Assembly (NCBI GenBank): GCA_965662355.1
Contig: CBFIHP010000026.1
Span: 5,292 to 69,291 of the forward strand
Origin: GCA-2683825 sp965662355
GTDB lineage: Bacteria; Planctomycetota; UBA1135; GCA-002686595
Length of the DNA stretch: 64,000 bases
Direction of reading: 5' to 3'
In this document: positions 47,797 to 56,576 of the stretch, piece after piece
Position numbering within the stretch: position 1 is the first letter of the stretch
Layout: every line of letters begins with the position of its first letter
Made by a program: the position numbers and the translations under genes
The notes under the pieces: generated by a model
Told to the model about the DNA's origin: nothing
The model's input: only the letters and a program-made list of their open reading frames with translations
Databases searched by the model: none

Positions 47797-50730
47797 CTAC
47801 CGCCTCCCGGGCACGATGAAATCTCCGACGGCATCGAGGATGTTGTCCCCCGTCACGTCGACGAGAATCTCGGGTTTGAGCAGCAGGGAAGTGTGGCTCT
47901 CGTCCCAGTCGAAAACGGCGTGTTGGGGAAAACGCAGTATGTCACGTGCGAAGAGGCTGGTGGCGGGACCGAAGAGGAGCTCGAACTTTCCGTCGCCCGA
48001 GACGTCGGCAACAAAGACCCTCGGCTTCCAGGCGAGCGGGTCGTCGATCTTCAACTCCCGTAACCGGAACCGTGGGAAGCCGTGACTGCCGAGGTTTCGA
48101 AGCCCGATGATCTTCGTATCGTCCGAAGAGAATTTCTTTTTCCTGTAGACGTGGACAATGTCGATCCAACCGTCTTTATTAAAGTCGACAACGGCGATCT
48201 GGCCTTTCGCATAGAATCGGTTGAACGCATTGGAGACGATCTCCGGCTCGTCCATTTCCCCCGTTTCGGTTCCGACGCCGATCCACAGTTTGACCCTATC
48301 AGTGCGCAGTAGATAATCGAGTCGGCCATCGTTGTTGAAGTCGGCCAATTGAAGCAGGCCGTGGTCGGGAAGCTCTCGCCCGAGGGTGAAAGAGCCGTCC
48401 CCGTCGTTGTACCAGAGCTGACTCGCGGGGACGTAGACGTCGGGCTCCCCGACAACGAAGAGATCGTTGTCACCATCCCCATCGAGATCCGTGACGTGAA
48501 ACTCCTGCCCCGGGTCTTCCGTGGCGAACTGAACGATACTCGCGGGACCGGCGCTGCCTGCATCACGGAAGGAACCGTCGCCGAGGTTCGCCAAGAAGCG
48601 AACCGACAAGGTCTCCTGGCCTTGTCGATGCTTGACGAGCATGTCGGGTGCACCGTCGCCGTTGAAATCTCCAACGATCGCCGGCCCGTCGAAGGCGGTG
48701 CCTTCGGGAGCGGTTTCGACGTCGGGAATACGCGGGGTCATGTTTCCCTCGCCGTCGTTCTCGAGGACAAAGTTCAAGTCCAGTTCGAGATCGACGTCGC
48801 CATCTCCGTCGTAGTCGACGGCCCGCTCGCGGTCGACGCGAGTGGGAGCGCGGCTTGGGCGGAGAGGCTGGAATTCGCCCGGATTGAAACGCACGAGCGT
48901 TCCCGCAACGAGATCCACGTCTCCGTCGGCATCCATGTCCCCCGCTCCTGCGAGATGGCGTGCTCCCATGCCCGGCAAGGTGAACGATTCGGCGAAAACG
49001 CCTCCTCCCTCATTGCGAGCGATGTGAAACGTCGAGGGAAACTCGTTGTTCGGCCAACGCGACCCGCTACCACAACACACTCCGTCGAGGTCGCCGTCGC
49101 CGTCGATGTCAGCGAGGTCGGTCGCCGGGCCTCCGACGGGGCTGTGATCGAGCACGAACTGCCCGGGCGAGGCTTGCACGAGACGCACGTAGCCGGAGCT
49201 CTCCTCGGGAGCGAAGAGCACGATATCGACGAGTCCGTTCCCGGTAACGTCGCCGGACACAGCATGGTGCTGCGCCAGGTCGTGGGACACCGAGAAGGCG
49301 TTCGCGGGGAGCCACGGCCCCTGCGGACCTCCACGAGCGATGAGCGAGATCGACTCTGAGGTAACGTGAACGAGGTCGTCGTAGCCATCCGCGGTCGCGT
49401 CGAAGGCGAATATCGAATCTCCGCTCTGCGCTTCGACCGACCGCTGAAAGACCGGCAGGTGAAAGGCCGTTCCGACGGAGAAGATCCGCGCGCCGCCCTC
49501 TTGCAGCACGGCAAACTCGATGTCGCTATCGTCGTCGAATTGACCCGTTGCGACACCGAGGATCGGACCGCTACTCAGGTTCAAGCCATGCTCGTCATAG
49601 TCGCCGTCTCTGCTCAGAAAGGCTCTCATGAGGCGATTGTTCACCAGGAGGAAATCACCGTGTCCATCCGCGTTGAAGTCGTCGCTGACGATCCGTGATT
49701 CGCTGCTAAAGAAGGGCGGGTTCGTTTGGTGGCGGAAGTAGGACCATGCGCCCTCTGTTAGGAATCCTCTCCCATCGTTCTCGTACAACTGCAGCTTGAG
49801 TATGCGCCCTCCGGGTTCCGTCGCCGCGCCAAGGGCGTCAAGATCACCGTCTGCGTCGAAGTCGACCAGCCCGATGTAGGGCAGATCGTTGCGTCCCATC
49901 ATGACGACCCCGGTTTCGAAGCCGCTTTGCTCTTCCGCTCTCTCCGAGGGCATACGATCAAACGGAAGGAACGCTGGCGTGGTAACGGCGCGCCCTTCCA
50001 ACAAGGAGTCGACGGGGCGGAGTCGTAGCCGCACGCACTGGGTCTCCACGCCATCCACCTCGTGATTCCAGTGATAGGCGTATCCGGGCTCGCCCTTGGT
50101 CGGAAGCTCGAAGTAGCGCTCCTGTTCACCCCAATGCGTCGCCGCTCGCCAACCGAGATCGGGGCAATCGTCGATGACGTCGTACTCGGCGAGCACACTG
50201 ACTTCATCCTGAGAAGAATCGGAAAGCGTGAACAACACCGCGACCTGCCCGATGCCGAGCGTATCCACGCCGTCGACCAGGAGCCGCGGCGGATCGTTGC
50301 CGACGTTCATGTCGTTGAGACGCGCTTCGAGATCCTCCGCTCCTTCCACACGGGCGATGAGCGTCACGCCGCTGCGAAGCCCGCTCTCGCCGTCCCAGAG
50401 TTCCTCGGCACGGAAATCCCACGCGAGCGAATGCTCCCTTCCCTCCAGCGACGCCTCGAGCTCGAGCGGATTGGCTTGCAAGCCTTGCAGGAGCCTGGGC
50501 AGACCACCTTCCACTTGGTAGTGGAACCCAATCTTCATGGGAGCGGAATCCCCGCCCAGGACGATGCCGATCCTCGTGGCCCCAGGGTTGCGCGGCGCGT
50601 CGATGCGCAGCCCCCCGATCGAGGCCGGCACGGTGACAACGCCATCGCCGGACGAGCCGCTGCACGCCGTGCAGGCGATCAGAGTGAAAAGAGAAAGGGG
50701 AAGGGAGTATCTCTGCGAGTGAGAAAGCAT
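47797..50730 (-). CDS. large lipoprotein with about 13 VCBS/FG-GAP calcium loops
   Basis: 977 residues from ATG 50730, chosen because it starts a lipoprotein signal (MLSHSQRYSLPLSLFTLIAC) with lipobox LIAC. Residues 30-260 are not repeat-like. From about 290 onward come loops such as VDFDADGDLDALG, DDFNADGHGDFLL, GDVTGNGLVDIVL, ADIDGDGDLDGVC, GDMDADGDVDLVA, GDFNGDGAPDMLV, DLDGDGDNDLFVV, ADFNNDGRLDYLL, VDFNKDGWIDIVH and ADVSGDGKFELLF, enough for two propellers. It is probably an outer-membrane-anchored calcium-binding surface protein. It has no partner genes nearby. Confidence 0.8.
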   Translation of the reverse strand: MLSHSQRYSLPLSLFTLIACTACSGSSGDGVVTVPASIGGLRIDAPRNPGATRIGIVLGGDSAPMKIGFHYQVEGGLPRLLQGLQANPLELEASLEGREHSLAWDFRAEELWDGESGLRSGVTLIARVEGAEDLEARLNDMNVGNDPPRLLVDGVDTLGIGQVAVLFTLSDSSQDEVSVLAEYDVIDDCPDLGWRAATHWGEQERYFELPTKGEPGYAYHWNHEVDGVETQCVRLRLRPVDSLLEGRAVTTPAFLPFDRMPSERAEEQSGFETGVVMMGRNDLPYIGLVDFDADGDLDALGAATEPGGRILKLQLYENDGRGFLTEGAWSYFRHQTNPPFFSSESRIVSDDFNADGHGDFLLVNNRLMRAFLSRDGDYDEHGLNLSSGPILGVATGQFDDDSDIEFAVLQEGGARIFSVGTAFHLPVFQRSVEAQSGDSIFAFDATADGYDDLVHVTSESISLIARGGPQGPWLPANAFSVSHDLAQHHAVSGDVTGNGLVDIVLFAPEESSGYVRLVQASPGQFVLDHSPVGGPATDLADIDGDGDLDGVCCGSGSRWPNNEFPSTFHIARNEGGGVFAESFTLPGMGARHLAGAGDMDADGDVDLVAGTLVRFNPGEFQPLRPSRAPTRVDRERAVDYDGDGDVDLELDLNFVLENDGEGNMTPRIPDVETAPEGTAFDGPAIVGDFNGDGAPDMLVKHRQGQETLSVRFLANLGDGSFRDAGSAGPASIVQFATEDPGQEFHVTDLDGDGDNDLFVVGEPDVYVPASQLWYNDGDGSFTLGRELPDHGLLQLADFNNDGRLDYLLRTDRVKLWIGVGTETGEMDEPEIVSNAFNRFYAKGQIAVVDFNKDGWIDIVHVYRKKKFSSDDTKIIGLRNLGSHGFPRFRLRELKIDDPLAWKPRVFVADVSGDGKFELLFGPATSLFARDILRFPQHAVFDWDESHTSLLLKPEILVDVTGDNILDAVGDFIVPGRR

Positions 50731-51536
50731 GAAGAGTACCTCGAGGAGGCCGGGCCGCGCCTCTGTGATGGAGTGGCCACCCATTATCTGGACGCGAAAA
50801 CAATCCAAGAAAAGTACATCCTGGAGTTTTCGCGACGAGTTCTCGTCACCAATCCAAGATCGTCATCCGCACCCACGGGCCCCGCACACCCTGGATAGAG
50901 CATCTCCTCGACCCCGGTCAGTCCTGCTCATCTCATTCTTGGGTCCTGCTCCTAGGCGGCGTCGGAATCTTGATCGTCTTCGCAGACCGCGCACGACAAG
51001 GCCCGCTTCATCGCGAGCCGTCTCTTCCTGGCGGCCTTCCGCCCAGGCTCCAACTCGTCTGGAACGCCATCCCCCCTACCAAAGTACATCTCGCCCGACG
51101 TCTGGCCTCGGAACGCGGAATGAAGGAGTTGCTCGTTGTGCTCCTTCACGTAGAAAGTGACGAGCCTCTGCACAGTCGCGACGCTGTCGAGAGTGTTCAA
51201 ACACAACCACTGATGCTTCAAAGTTCGCCAGCATGTCTCGATCATGGAATTCGATAAACGTAGCTCGGTGGTTTGGCATTAGTACCTGCCCTGGAGGGCG
51301 TGCGTTTGGACAGGTGCGTGAGGAGGGTCGTCCAGTGCTCCAGCAGGGGGTCATCGCCTCCGTGGTGGGGAGGGGGCCCTAAGACCTGAGCTTGGAAATC
51401 CTGTCCCCTTGCGGGAGCGCGGGGTAAGTGATTTAATATCGTCATCGTGGAGCGGGCGTCACCCTCGCTCTACTTCCTAAAACGGGGACAGCCTCGAAGG
51501 GAGCATGCCCCGGTCGATGGTCGGGGTCGTTTAGCG
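50731..51536. other. gene-poor region with transposase remnant
   Basis: About 800 bases between the VCBS lipoprotein and the hybrid kinase. The only recognisable content is the rve-type transposase fragment at 50952-51278; the bases after 51280 carry short frames without identifiable domains. The kinase promoter should lie near 51400-51530. Confidence 0.4.
50952..51278 (-). pseudogene. C-terminal fragment of an rve-type (IS3/IS481-like) transposase
   Basis: The frame reads TTELRLSNSMIETCWRTLKH, then LNTLDSVATVQRLVTFYVKE, and HSAFRGQTSGEMYFGRGDGV. This is the end of the integrase core, including the catalytic Glu in NSMIE. An in-frame stop at 51279-51281 cuts it off from the missing N-terminal two thirds. 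No terminal repeats were found, so it is inert. Confidence 0.75.
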
Positions 51537-53624
51537 ATGGAAGAAACAGGTCCGCGGTCTCAAGACGTGCTGCGCCTGCAGCAAGCGATTGTCGATCGCA
51601 TCGCTCGACAGGAGAGCCTCGGCTCCATTCTCGACGACCTCTGTCGTCTCGTCGAAGGGGTTCTCCCCGGCGGCTTCTGCAGCATCTTGCGGCTCGATCC
51701 TGAGAGCGGAGAGCTGTTCGTGCGTGCTGCTCCCAGCTTGTCGCAGGACCTCAAGGCCGAGCTGGACCGCCTCGTTCCAAGCGCCCTGACCTCCGGATGT
51801 GCTACCGCATTTACCACGGGCGAGATGGTCATCGTCAAAGACGCCCAGGCCGCCGAACAGGGGGAAATGTGTGAAACCGCCCGGCGCTTCGGGATCCGTA
51901 GCTGCTGGTCGATCCCGATCCGTGCGGGGAAGTCCGAGATCGTCGGGACCTTTGCCCTGTCGACCCGAGTTCCGAGAGCACCGACGGCCAATGAGATTCT
52001 CCTTCTGGAAGCCGCCGCTCACCTTGGCGCGATCGCCATGGTGCACAGCGATGCCAAGGCCGAGCTGCTTCGTCAAAAGGACTTGTTTCGGGCCATCCTC
52101 GATGGGATCGAAGACCCCATCTTCGTCAAGGACAAGAACCTCCGGTACATGCTGGCCAATGCCGCTTTTGAGCGCACACCGGATCCCCTCCCGCGGAAGG
52201 AGCGGGTCGTCGAGCTGCGGCCGGCCGAGGGGGTCGTCGATTCACAAGTAGACGTCATCGGCCTCGACGATCACGATCTGTATCCCGCCGGACTGGCCGC
52301 ACGCCTGCACAAGGCCGATAGCGAGATCCTGGCTACGGGGCGAAGCCGTCACTACGAAGAGACCATTGACAACCAGCCCCGTGACAAGCGAACCTTCCTG
52401 ATCCGCAAGAGCCCCTTACAAGTCAACGAGGGTAAGCCCAGCGGAATCATCGGTATCGCACGGGACATAACCGATCTGCGTAAGGCTGAAGAGGCTGTTC
52501 GCCAGAGCCAGAAGCTCGAAAGCCTGGGTGTGCTCACCGGCGGCATCGCACACGACTTCAACAACATCCTGACGGCGATTCTAGGCAACGCCGACTACGC
52601 CCTGTCGGAACCCAAGATCGATCCTGTTGCCAAGAGCAGTCTCGAAGTGATCCGGCGTGCCGCGCGGCGTGCCGCCGAACTGACCCACCAGATGCTCGCT
52701 TACGCCGGGAAAGCGGATACGGACAAGCGCCTTGTCTACCTGCCCGAACTCCTGGAAGAAGTGCTCGAGTTGCTCCACAGCTCGATGTCCAAGCAGGCCG
52801 AGCTGACGACGGTGATCGACGATGAACTCCCCGGTGTTTGTGCGGACGCGGCACAGATCCGCCAACTGATGATGAACCTCGTCACGAACGCCTCCGAGGC
52901 GCTCAACGGGAACCCAGGAACGGTTCGTATTGGGATGAAAGTGCTCGAGCTTCCCCTGTCCAATGCACAAAACCTCGCGCCGGGCCGCTACGTTCAGTTG
53001 TCTGTGCAGGATGACGGGCAAGGCATGGACGTCGAAACGCGCTCCAAGATCTTCGACCCCTTCTTCACGACGAAATTCAGTGGCCGCGGCCTGGGACTCG
53101 CCGCCGTCCAGGGAATCGTCCGTGGGCACCAAGGCATTATCGAGGTCGAGAGCGAGATCGACCAGGGTACGACGTTTACCATTCTCCTTCCCGGTTCCAG
53201 GGGCAAGGCGGTCAAGGGGGATCCGGAGGAACGAAGACCGAACTGGTCGGGGTGCGGAACGGTTCTGGTCGTCGAAGACGAGCTTGCGATCTTGAGCCTG
53301 GACGAGAGAGTCCTCGTCGGTGCAGGTTTCAAGGTCTTGAAGGCCGAGGACGGGAGGCACGGCCTCGAGATCTTCGAGGCAGAGCACCGGCAGGTCGATC
53401 TCGTTCTTCTCGACTGGACGACCTCCCACATGTCGGGCCGGGAGGTCGTGAACGGGATGCGTGCACTCCGACCCGACGTACGCGTGGTGCTCACCAGCGG
53501 CTATCCCGAGGCCGATACGGTCCACACCTTCGAGCCGGGTGAGATCGCCGGGTTCCTCAAGAAGCCCTACACCCCCGGCAAGCTCCTGAGCACTGTACGG
53601 GCGGCCCTGGAAGTGCACGTCTGA
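51537..53624 (+). CDS. hybrid sensor histidine kinase (GAF-PAS-HisKA-HATPase-REC)
   Basis: 695 residues from ATG 51537; the frame opens at GTG 51447 and the true start is uncertain. Order: a GAF domain (about 20-180; LCRLVEGVLPGGFCSILRLD, RSCWSIPIRAGKSEIVGTFA), a PAS domain (about 185-320; LFRAILDGIEDPIFVKDKNL), HisKA with His339 (GGIAHDFNNIL), HATPase with LMMNLVTNASEAL, DDGQGMD and GRGLGLAAVQGIV, then a receiver domain with Asp626 (LVLLDWTTSHMSGRE). There is no membrane helix, so it is a cytoplasmic sensor of a soluble ligand or redox state. The next gene, a ligand-gated channel, is convergent, so the two are not an operon. No partner response regulator is adjacent. Confidence 0.9.
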   Translation: MEETGPRSQDVLRLQQAIVDRIARQESLGSILDDLCRLVEGVLPGGFCSILRLDPESGELFVRAAPSLSQDLKAELDRLVPSALTSGCATAFTTGEMVIVKDAQAAEQGEMCETARRFGIRSCWSIPIRAGKSEIVGTFALSTRVPRAPTANEILLLEAAAHLGAIAMVHSDAKAELLRQKDLFRAILDGIEDPIFVKDKNLRYMLANAAFERTPDPLPRKERVVELRPAEGVVDSQVDVIGLDDHDLYPAGLAARLHKADSEILATGRSRHYEETIDNQPRDKRTFLIRKSPLQVNEGKPSGIIGIARDITDLRKAEEAVRQSQKLESLGVLTGGIAHDFNNILTAILGNADYALSEPKIDPVAKSSLEVIRRAARRAAELTHQMLAYAGKADTDKRLVYLPELLEEVLELLHSSMSKQAELTTVIDDELPGVCADAAQIRQLMMNLVTNASEALNGNPGTVRIGMKVLELPLSNAQNLAPGRYVQLSVQDDGQGMDVETRSKIFDPFFTTKFSGRGLGLAAVQGIVRGHQGIIEVESEIDQGTTFTILLPGSRGKAVKGDPEERRPNWSGCGTVLVVEDELAILSLDERVLVGAGFKVLKAEDGRHGLEIFEAEHRQVDLVLLDWTTSHMSGREVVNGMRALRPDVRVVLTSGYPEADTVHTFEPGEIAGFLKKPYTPGKLLSTVRAALEVHV

Positions 53625-53630
53625 CCGAGC

Positions 53631-54653
53631 TCACCCCAGAAGGGTCCAGGCGCTCAACATTACGGTCGCTGCCGGAAACAGAATCCTGGCGAAGCCGTCG
53701 ATTCGCAGTGCGAGCTCGACCCGTTCCCTACGCGCTAACGTTCCGGTAATCACAGCCTCGATGAGCGTTGCGAAAACGAGCAAGGTGGCTGCAAGAATGA
53801 ACTTGTCCATCCGGGTGAGGTAGTTGACGGCAGGGAGAGAGCCGCCAACCATGAACCGATATGCAATCAAGGTCAGCATCGAGGTCACGGAGACGCTGAT
53901 TTGGGAGCCCATTTCCCGCGGATCGACCCAGAAAACGATCCAGCTCATGCAGACGATGAGGAACAGAGGTAGCAGGAACTTGAGAGCGTAGAATTCCGCG
54001 TAGCGCTCCGCGGTAAAGCTGAACACGAAGGAAGAGCGTGTCTCATCTCCGCCCAGAGGCGCATAGACGGAGGGCTCTGCCGTCCAGCTGAGAATCGACC
54101 AGTCGGGCAACGCGAACTCTCGCGACAGCCCGGACGGCAGGTCTTCGTCCTGGACAACCTGAATGTTGCCCGAGTTGCTGTTTGCGGAGGCCAGGACGAG
54201 GGGAATGGAAAATTTCTGCGAGTCGAACGGGAAGTCATGCAGGTGAAGTTTCTGCGAGAAATTGCCCCAGACCCGCTGTCGATAGCTGACCTCACCTTCC
54301 GGTGTTACAAGAAGTCGTTCGGGAAAGGTCCGGATGGCTCTCTGCTGGTTCACGAGCTGAATGCTCGGCGCCCACGCCTCGTCCAGCCTCATCCAACGGT
54401 CTCCGGGCCCCTCGTGTTTCAGGCGCTCATCACGCCAAGAGACCATGTAGTAGAGGTTCGCGGTGAATACCTGCTTGTGGCTCGAGATCTCCTCGACGTC
54501 GAGCAAGACCACGCGCGCCTTGAGGACAGTCGGGCCCTCCTCGATGCCAGGTCGAGAAATTTCCTGTGCACCCACGATGGAGCTGATGCCCGTGAGGACG
54601 GACAGGAAGATCTGAAGAGCGATGGAGCGCGCTGGGAAGCGACAGGGACTCAT
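53631..54653 (-). CDS. bacterial pentameric ligand-gated ion channel
   Basis: 340 residues from ATG 54653; ATG 54683 would add ten. A signal peptide precedes an extracellular beta-sandwich of about 180 residues (VLKARVVLLDVEEISSHKQV, YMVSWRDERL, HLHDFPFDSQKFSIPLVLAS). It lacks the Cys-loop disulfide, as in GLIC and ELIC. Four helices follow: M1 (FYALKFLLPLFLIVCMSWIV), pore-lining M2 (GSQISVSVTSMLTLIAYRFM), M3 (DKFILAATLLVFATLIEAVI) and M4 (FARILFPAATVMLSAWTLLG). The conserved Pro in M1 and the WVDPREMGSQ turn before M2 are present. It should open an ion pore on binding a small molecule or proton. Ion selectivity is not readable with confidence. Confidence 0.85.
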   Translation of the reverse strand: MSPCRFPARSIALQIFLSVLTGISSIVGAQEISRPGIEEGPTVLKARVVLLDVEEISSHKQVFTANLYYMVSWRDERLKHEGPGDRWMRLDEAWAPSIQLVNQQRAIRTFPERLLVTPEGEVSYRQRVWGNFSQKLHLHDFPFDSQKFSIPLVLASANSNSGNIQVVQDEDLPSGLSREFALPDWSILSWTAEPSVYAPLGGDETRSSFVFSFTAERYAEFYALKFLLPLFLIVCMSWIVFWVDPREMGSQISVSVTSMLTLIAYRFMVGGSLPAVNYLTRMDKFILAATLLVFATLIEAVITGTLARRERVELALRIDGFARILFPAATVMLSAWTLLG

Positions 54654-54852
54654 GACTACGGACCTGATTCGAGGGGCGGGCATTCGGGATTCGACCGGCC
54701 TGCTTCGATCGGTGCGACGAGCATGCATCTCGAAGAAGCAGCATGAAGAAGGCCTGGCCTGGGCCAGAATCGTAGCGGTATGAGGCACTTCCCGCAGACT
54801 GAATTTGTTTTTGCCCAATTGGCCGCTGGAGCCTTGGTTCGATAAGCGTTGA

Positions 54853-54871
54853 GTACGGAGCCAGGCTCCGT
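54853..54871. repeat. single REP-family palindrome
   Basis: GTACGGAGCCAGGCTCCGT at 54853-54871, between the ion-channel gene and the gene fragments to its right. Confidence 0.75.
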
Positions 54872-54893
54872 GTGCCAAGCGACAGGGCGCTGG

Positions 54894-55165
54894 CTAGGGA
54901 GCGCCAAGGGGGGGGTACTTGGGGCCGCGAAATAGCGTGTTGGCGGCCTTGCGCAAAATGCGTCGAGGCCGTCCTCCATAGACCGACCACTCCAACATCT
55001 GTGTATAGCGCAGATTCATCTGCTGGACGGCCGCAATGAGATCGTCCTGGCGCTCGAAGCCAGCTTTCACTGGGCGCCCCTTGTCCAGGACCTCTTCATA
55101 GACGTCCTCGATGAGCTTCAAGTGAGAGGCGAGGTCGCTGTATTGGTGAGCCGCTTGCTTGCAGT
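54894..55165 (-). pseudogene. C-terminal fragment of an unidentified protein
   Basis: On the minus strand a protein-like stretch reads YSDLASHLKLIEDVYEEVLD, GFERQDDLIAAVQQMNLRYT, then EWSVYGGRPRRILRKAANTL, ending at a stop. Helical and charged, it looks like the real end of a coding sequence. There is no start: at about 55165 it meets an epimerase fragment on the other strand, so its 5' part has been lost. Confidence 0.4.
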
Positions 55166-55187
55166 TCTCCACACGCCCCTCCGGCAC

Positions 55188-55370
55188 CAGGATGCCCGGC
55201 CGGGAGACGTCCTGCGTCACTACGCCGACGTTTCCAAGGCTCGTCGGATCCTCGGCTTCGAGGCAGAGATCGGTATCGAGCAGGGCTTGAAGCGCTACGT
55301 GGACTGGTTCCGTGCCGAGGGCGTCAAGCGCAGCGGCGAACTGCACGGCGCCGATCGTCCAAACTGGTAA
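55188..55370 (+). pseudogene. C-terminal fragment of an NAD-dependent sugar epimerase
   Basis: The frame reads ARPGDVLRHYADVSKARRIL, GFEAEIGIEQGLKRYVDWFR, then AEG and a stop soon after. This is the last 45 residues of the extended SDR epimerase/dehydratase family (the DVxxTYADxSKAxxxLGxxP block). The NAD-binding and catalytic parts are missing, and it abuts the opposite-strand fragment at 54894-55165. Confidence 0.7.
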
Positions 55371-55605
55371 AAGAACTGGCGAAGTCGCCGAGGCGGCAAG
55401 CATCGCGTTGGCGAAGCTCAACGGCTAGCGGCGGTAGATTCATCGAAGACCACTTCGCCAGGCCTCGTGAGGATGAACGGGGCTGAAGACACCCCTTTGG
55501 AGGTTGACGGGCGGCACCGGGCATGGACAAACGCGTACTGACACGCTGAAAAGGAAGAATGGCCGTAGAATTACCTCCCTCCACCCGGACAAGGAGTGTG
55601 AAAGC

Positions 55606-56040
55606 ATGTTCCCTACGCTCACGCGCCTCTGCTACGCCGCCTTGGCCCTGCTCGCCTTTTCCATCAACGGACTCGCTGCGCAGACGACGATCTTTCTGGA
55701 CGACGACGCACCGGGAGATCCCCTACCCGGGGATCCGACGGTCAGTGATCCGCTCGAGGATGGTTCTCTCGCCCATCCGTTTGACGCGCTCGGCGAGGCC
55801 GTCGATGTCGCGCAGGCGGGAGACATACTCTTGCTGGAGGATGGGATCTATCGCGGCCCCGGCAACCGCGGAGTCGGACTGTCCGCAACGATCACCATTC
55901 GTTCCCGCAACGCAAACTCGAACTGCATCATCGATTGCGAAGGGACGTCCAACGCTTCGGGATGGTCGGCAGCGGCTCCTATACGCTGAGCGGGCTTCGA
56001 ATCGTCAACGGTTCGAATTTTTCCGGAGGAGAGGCCTACG
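55606..56040 (+). pseudogene. N-terminal fragment of a secreted beta-helix protein
   Basis: AAGGAG precedes the ATG, which opens a signal peptide (MFPTLTRLCYAALALLAFSI) and the first turns of a beta-helix (HPFDALGEAVDVAQAGDILL, IIDCEG). The reading frame shifts near 55955: the original frame reaches a stop at 55987-55989, while another frame continues SGSYTLSGLRIVNGSNFSGG. That frame ends at the 29-base dispersed repeat (56043). The rest of the gene is absent, so it is doubly broken. Confidence 0.75.
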
Positions 56041-56071
56041 GGGTGTGCGGCGACAAACCTGGTTCGGTAAC
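56032..56071 (+). repeat. 29-base dispersed repeat, copy C (extended)
   Basis: Core at 56043-56071, preceded by AGGCCTACGGG, as in copies B and D. It truncates the beta-helix pseudogene on the left and ends one base before the stop codon of the minus-strand small membrane protein. Confidence 0.8.
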
Positions 56072-56072
56072 G

Positions 56073-56285
56073 TCATTCACCTCCCGTCACCCTGAACAGG
56101 AAAGACGAGATGAGCAGCAAGCGGAATGCCTGCCAGAACGTGATCGTGTTGAGGTTGAACACCTGTGGCATGGTGATATTCCAGAGCCACTGGAACAGTG
56201 CGATCAACAGCGGTATGAGAATCAAGCAAGCGAGGATGATGAGTCCTATCCCCGTGCCCCCCATGTTTTGTATCGTCGCGAGCAT
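56073..56285 (-). CDS. small conserved two-helix membrane protein
   Basis: 70 residues from ATG 56285, with a strong CAGGAGA eight bases upstream. Helix 1 is GIGLIILACLILIPLLIALF. The motif LWNITMPQVFNL then TITFWQAFRLLLISSFLFR matches a widespread small bacterial membrane-protein family in which a W-W-M-P turn precedes ITFWQALGLLLLS; its function is unknown to me. It is isolated and bracketed by copies C and D of the 29-base repeat. Confidence 0.7.
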   Translation of the reverse strand: MLATIQNMGGTGIGLIILACLILIPLLIALFQWLWNITMPQVFNLNTITFWQAFRLLLISSFLFRVTGGE

Positions 56286-56432
56286 TGGTCGTCTCCTGTG
56301 AATTGTGGTTGCAGTAGCAACTGACGAGGAATGGTTGAGAGCTGGCGCCCTCATGTGAGAGACTAGTTTAGTTGATGGGGGTGCTTGGACCCGCGGCTAT
56401 CTGCAGTCCCGTCATCTAGCTACAACCAGCTC

Positions 56433-56472
56433 AGGCCTACGGGGTGTGCGGCGACAAACCTGGTTCGGTAAC
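56433..56472 (+). repeat. 29-base dispersed repeat, copy D (extended)
   Basis: Core at 56444-56472 with AGGCCTACGGG in front, identical to copy C over about 40 bases and 401 bases from it. The two lie in direct orientation around the small membrane-protein gene. Confidence 0.8.
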
Positions 56473-56576
56473 TGAGAAAATGGGATTTGCCAAAACCATT
56501 CGGCGCTGCCGTGACGCCACTCGCGCCGGATGGGAAGAAAGAGCGAGAAAGCGCTCACCCTTCCAGTCCCGGATGT

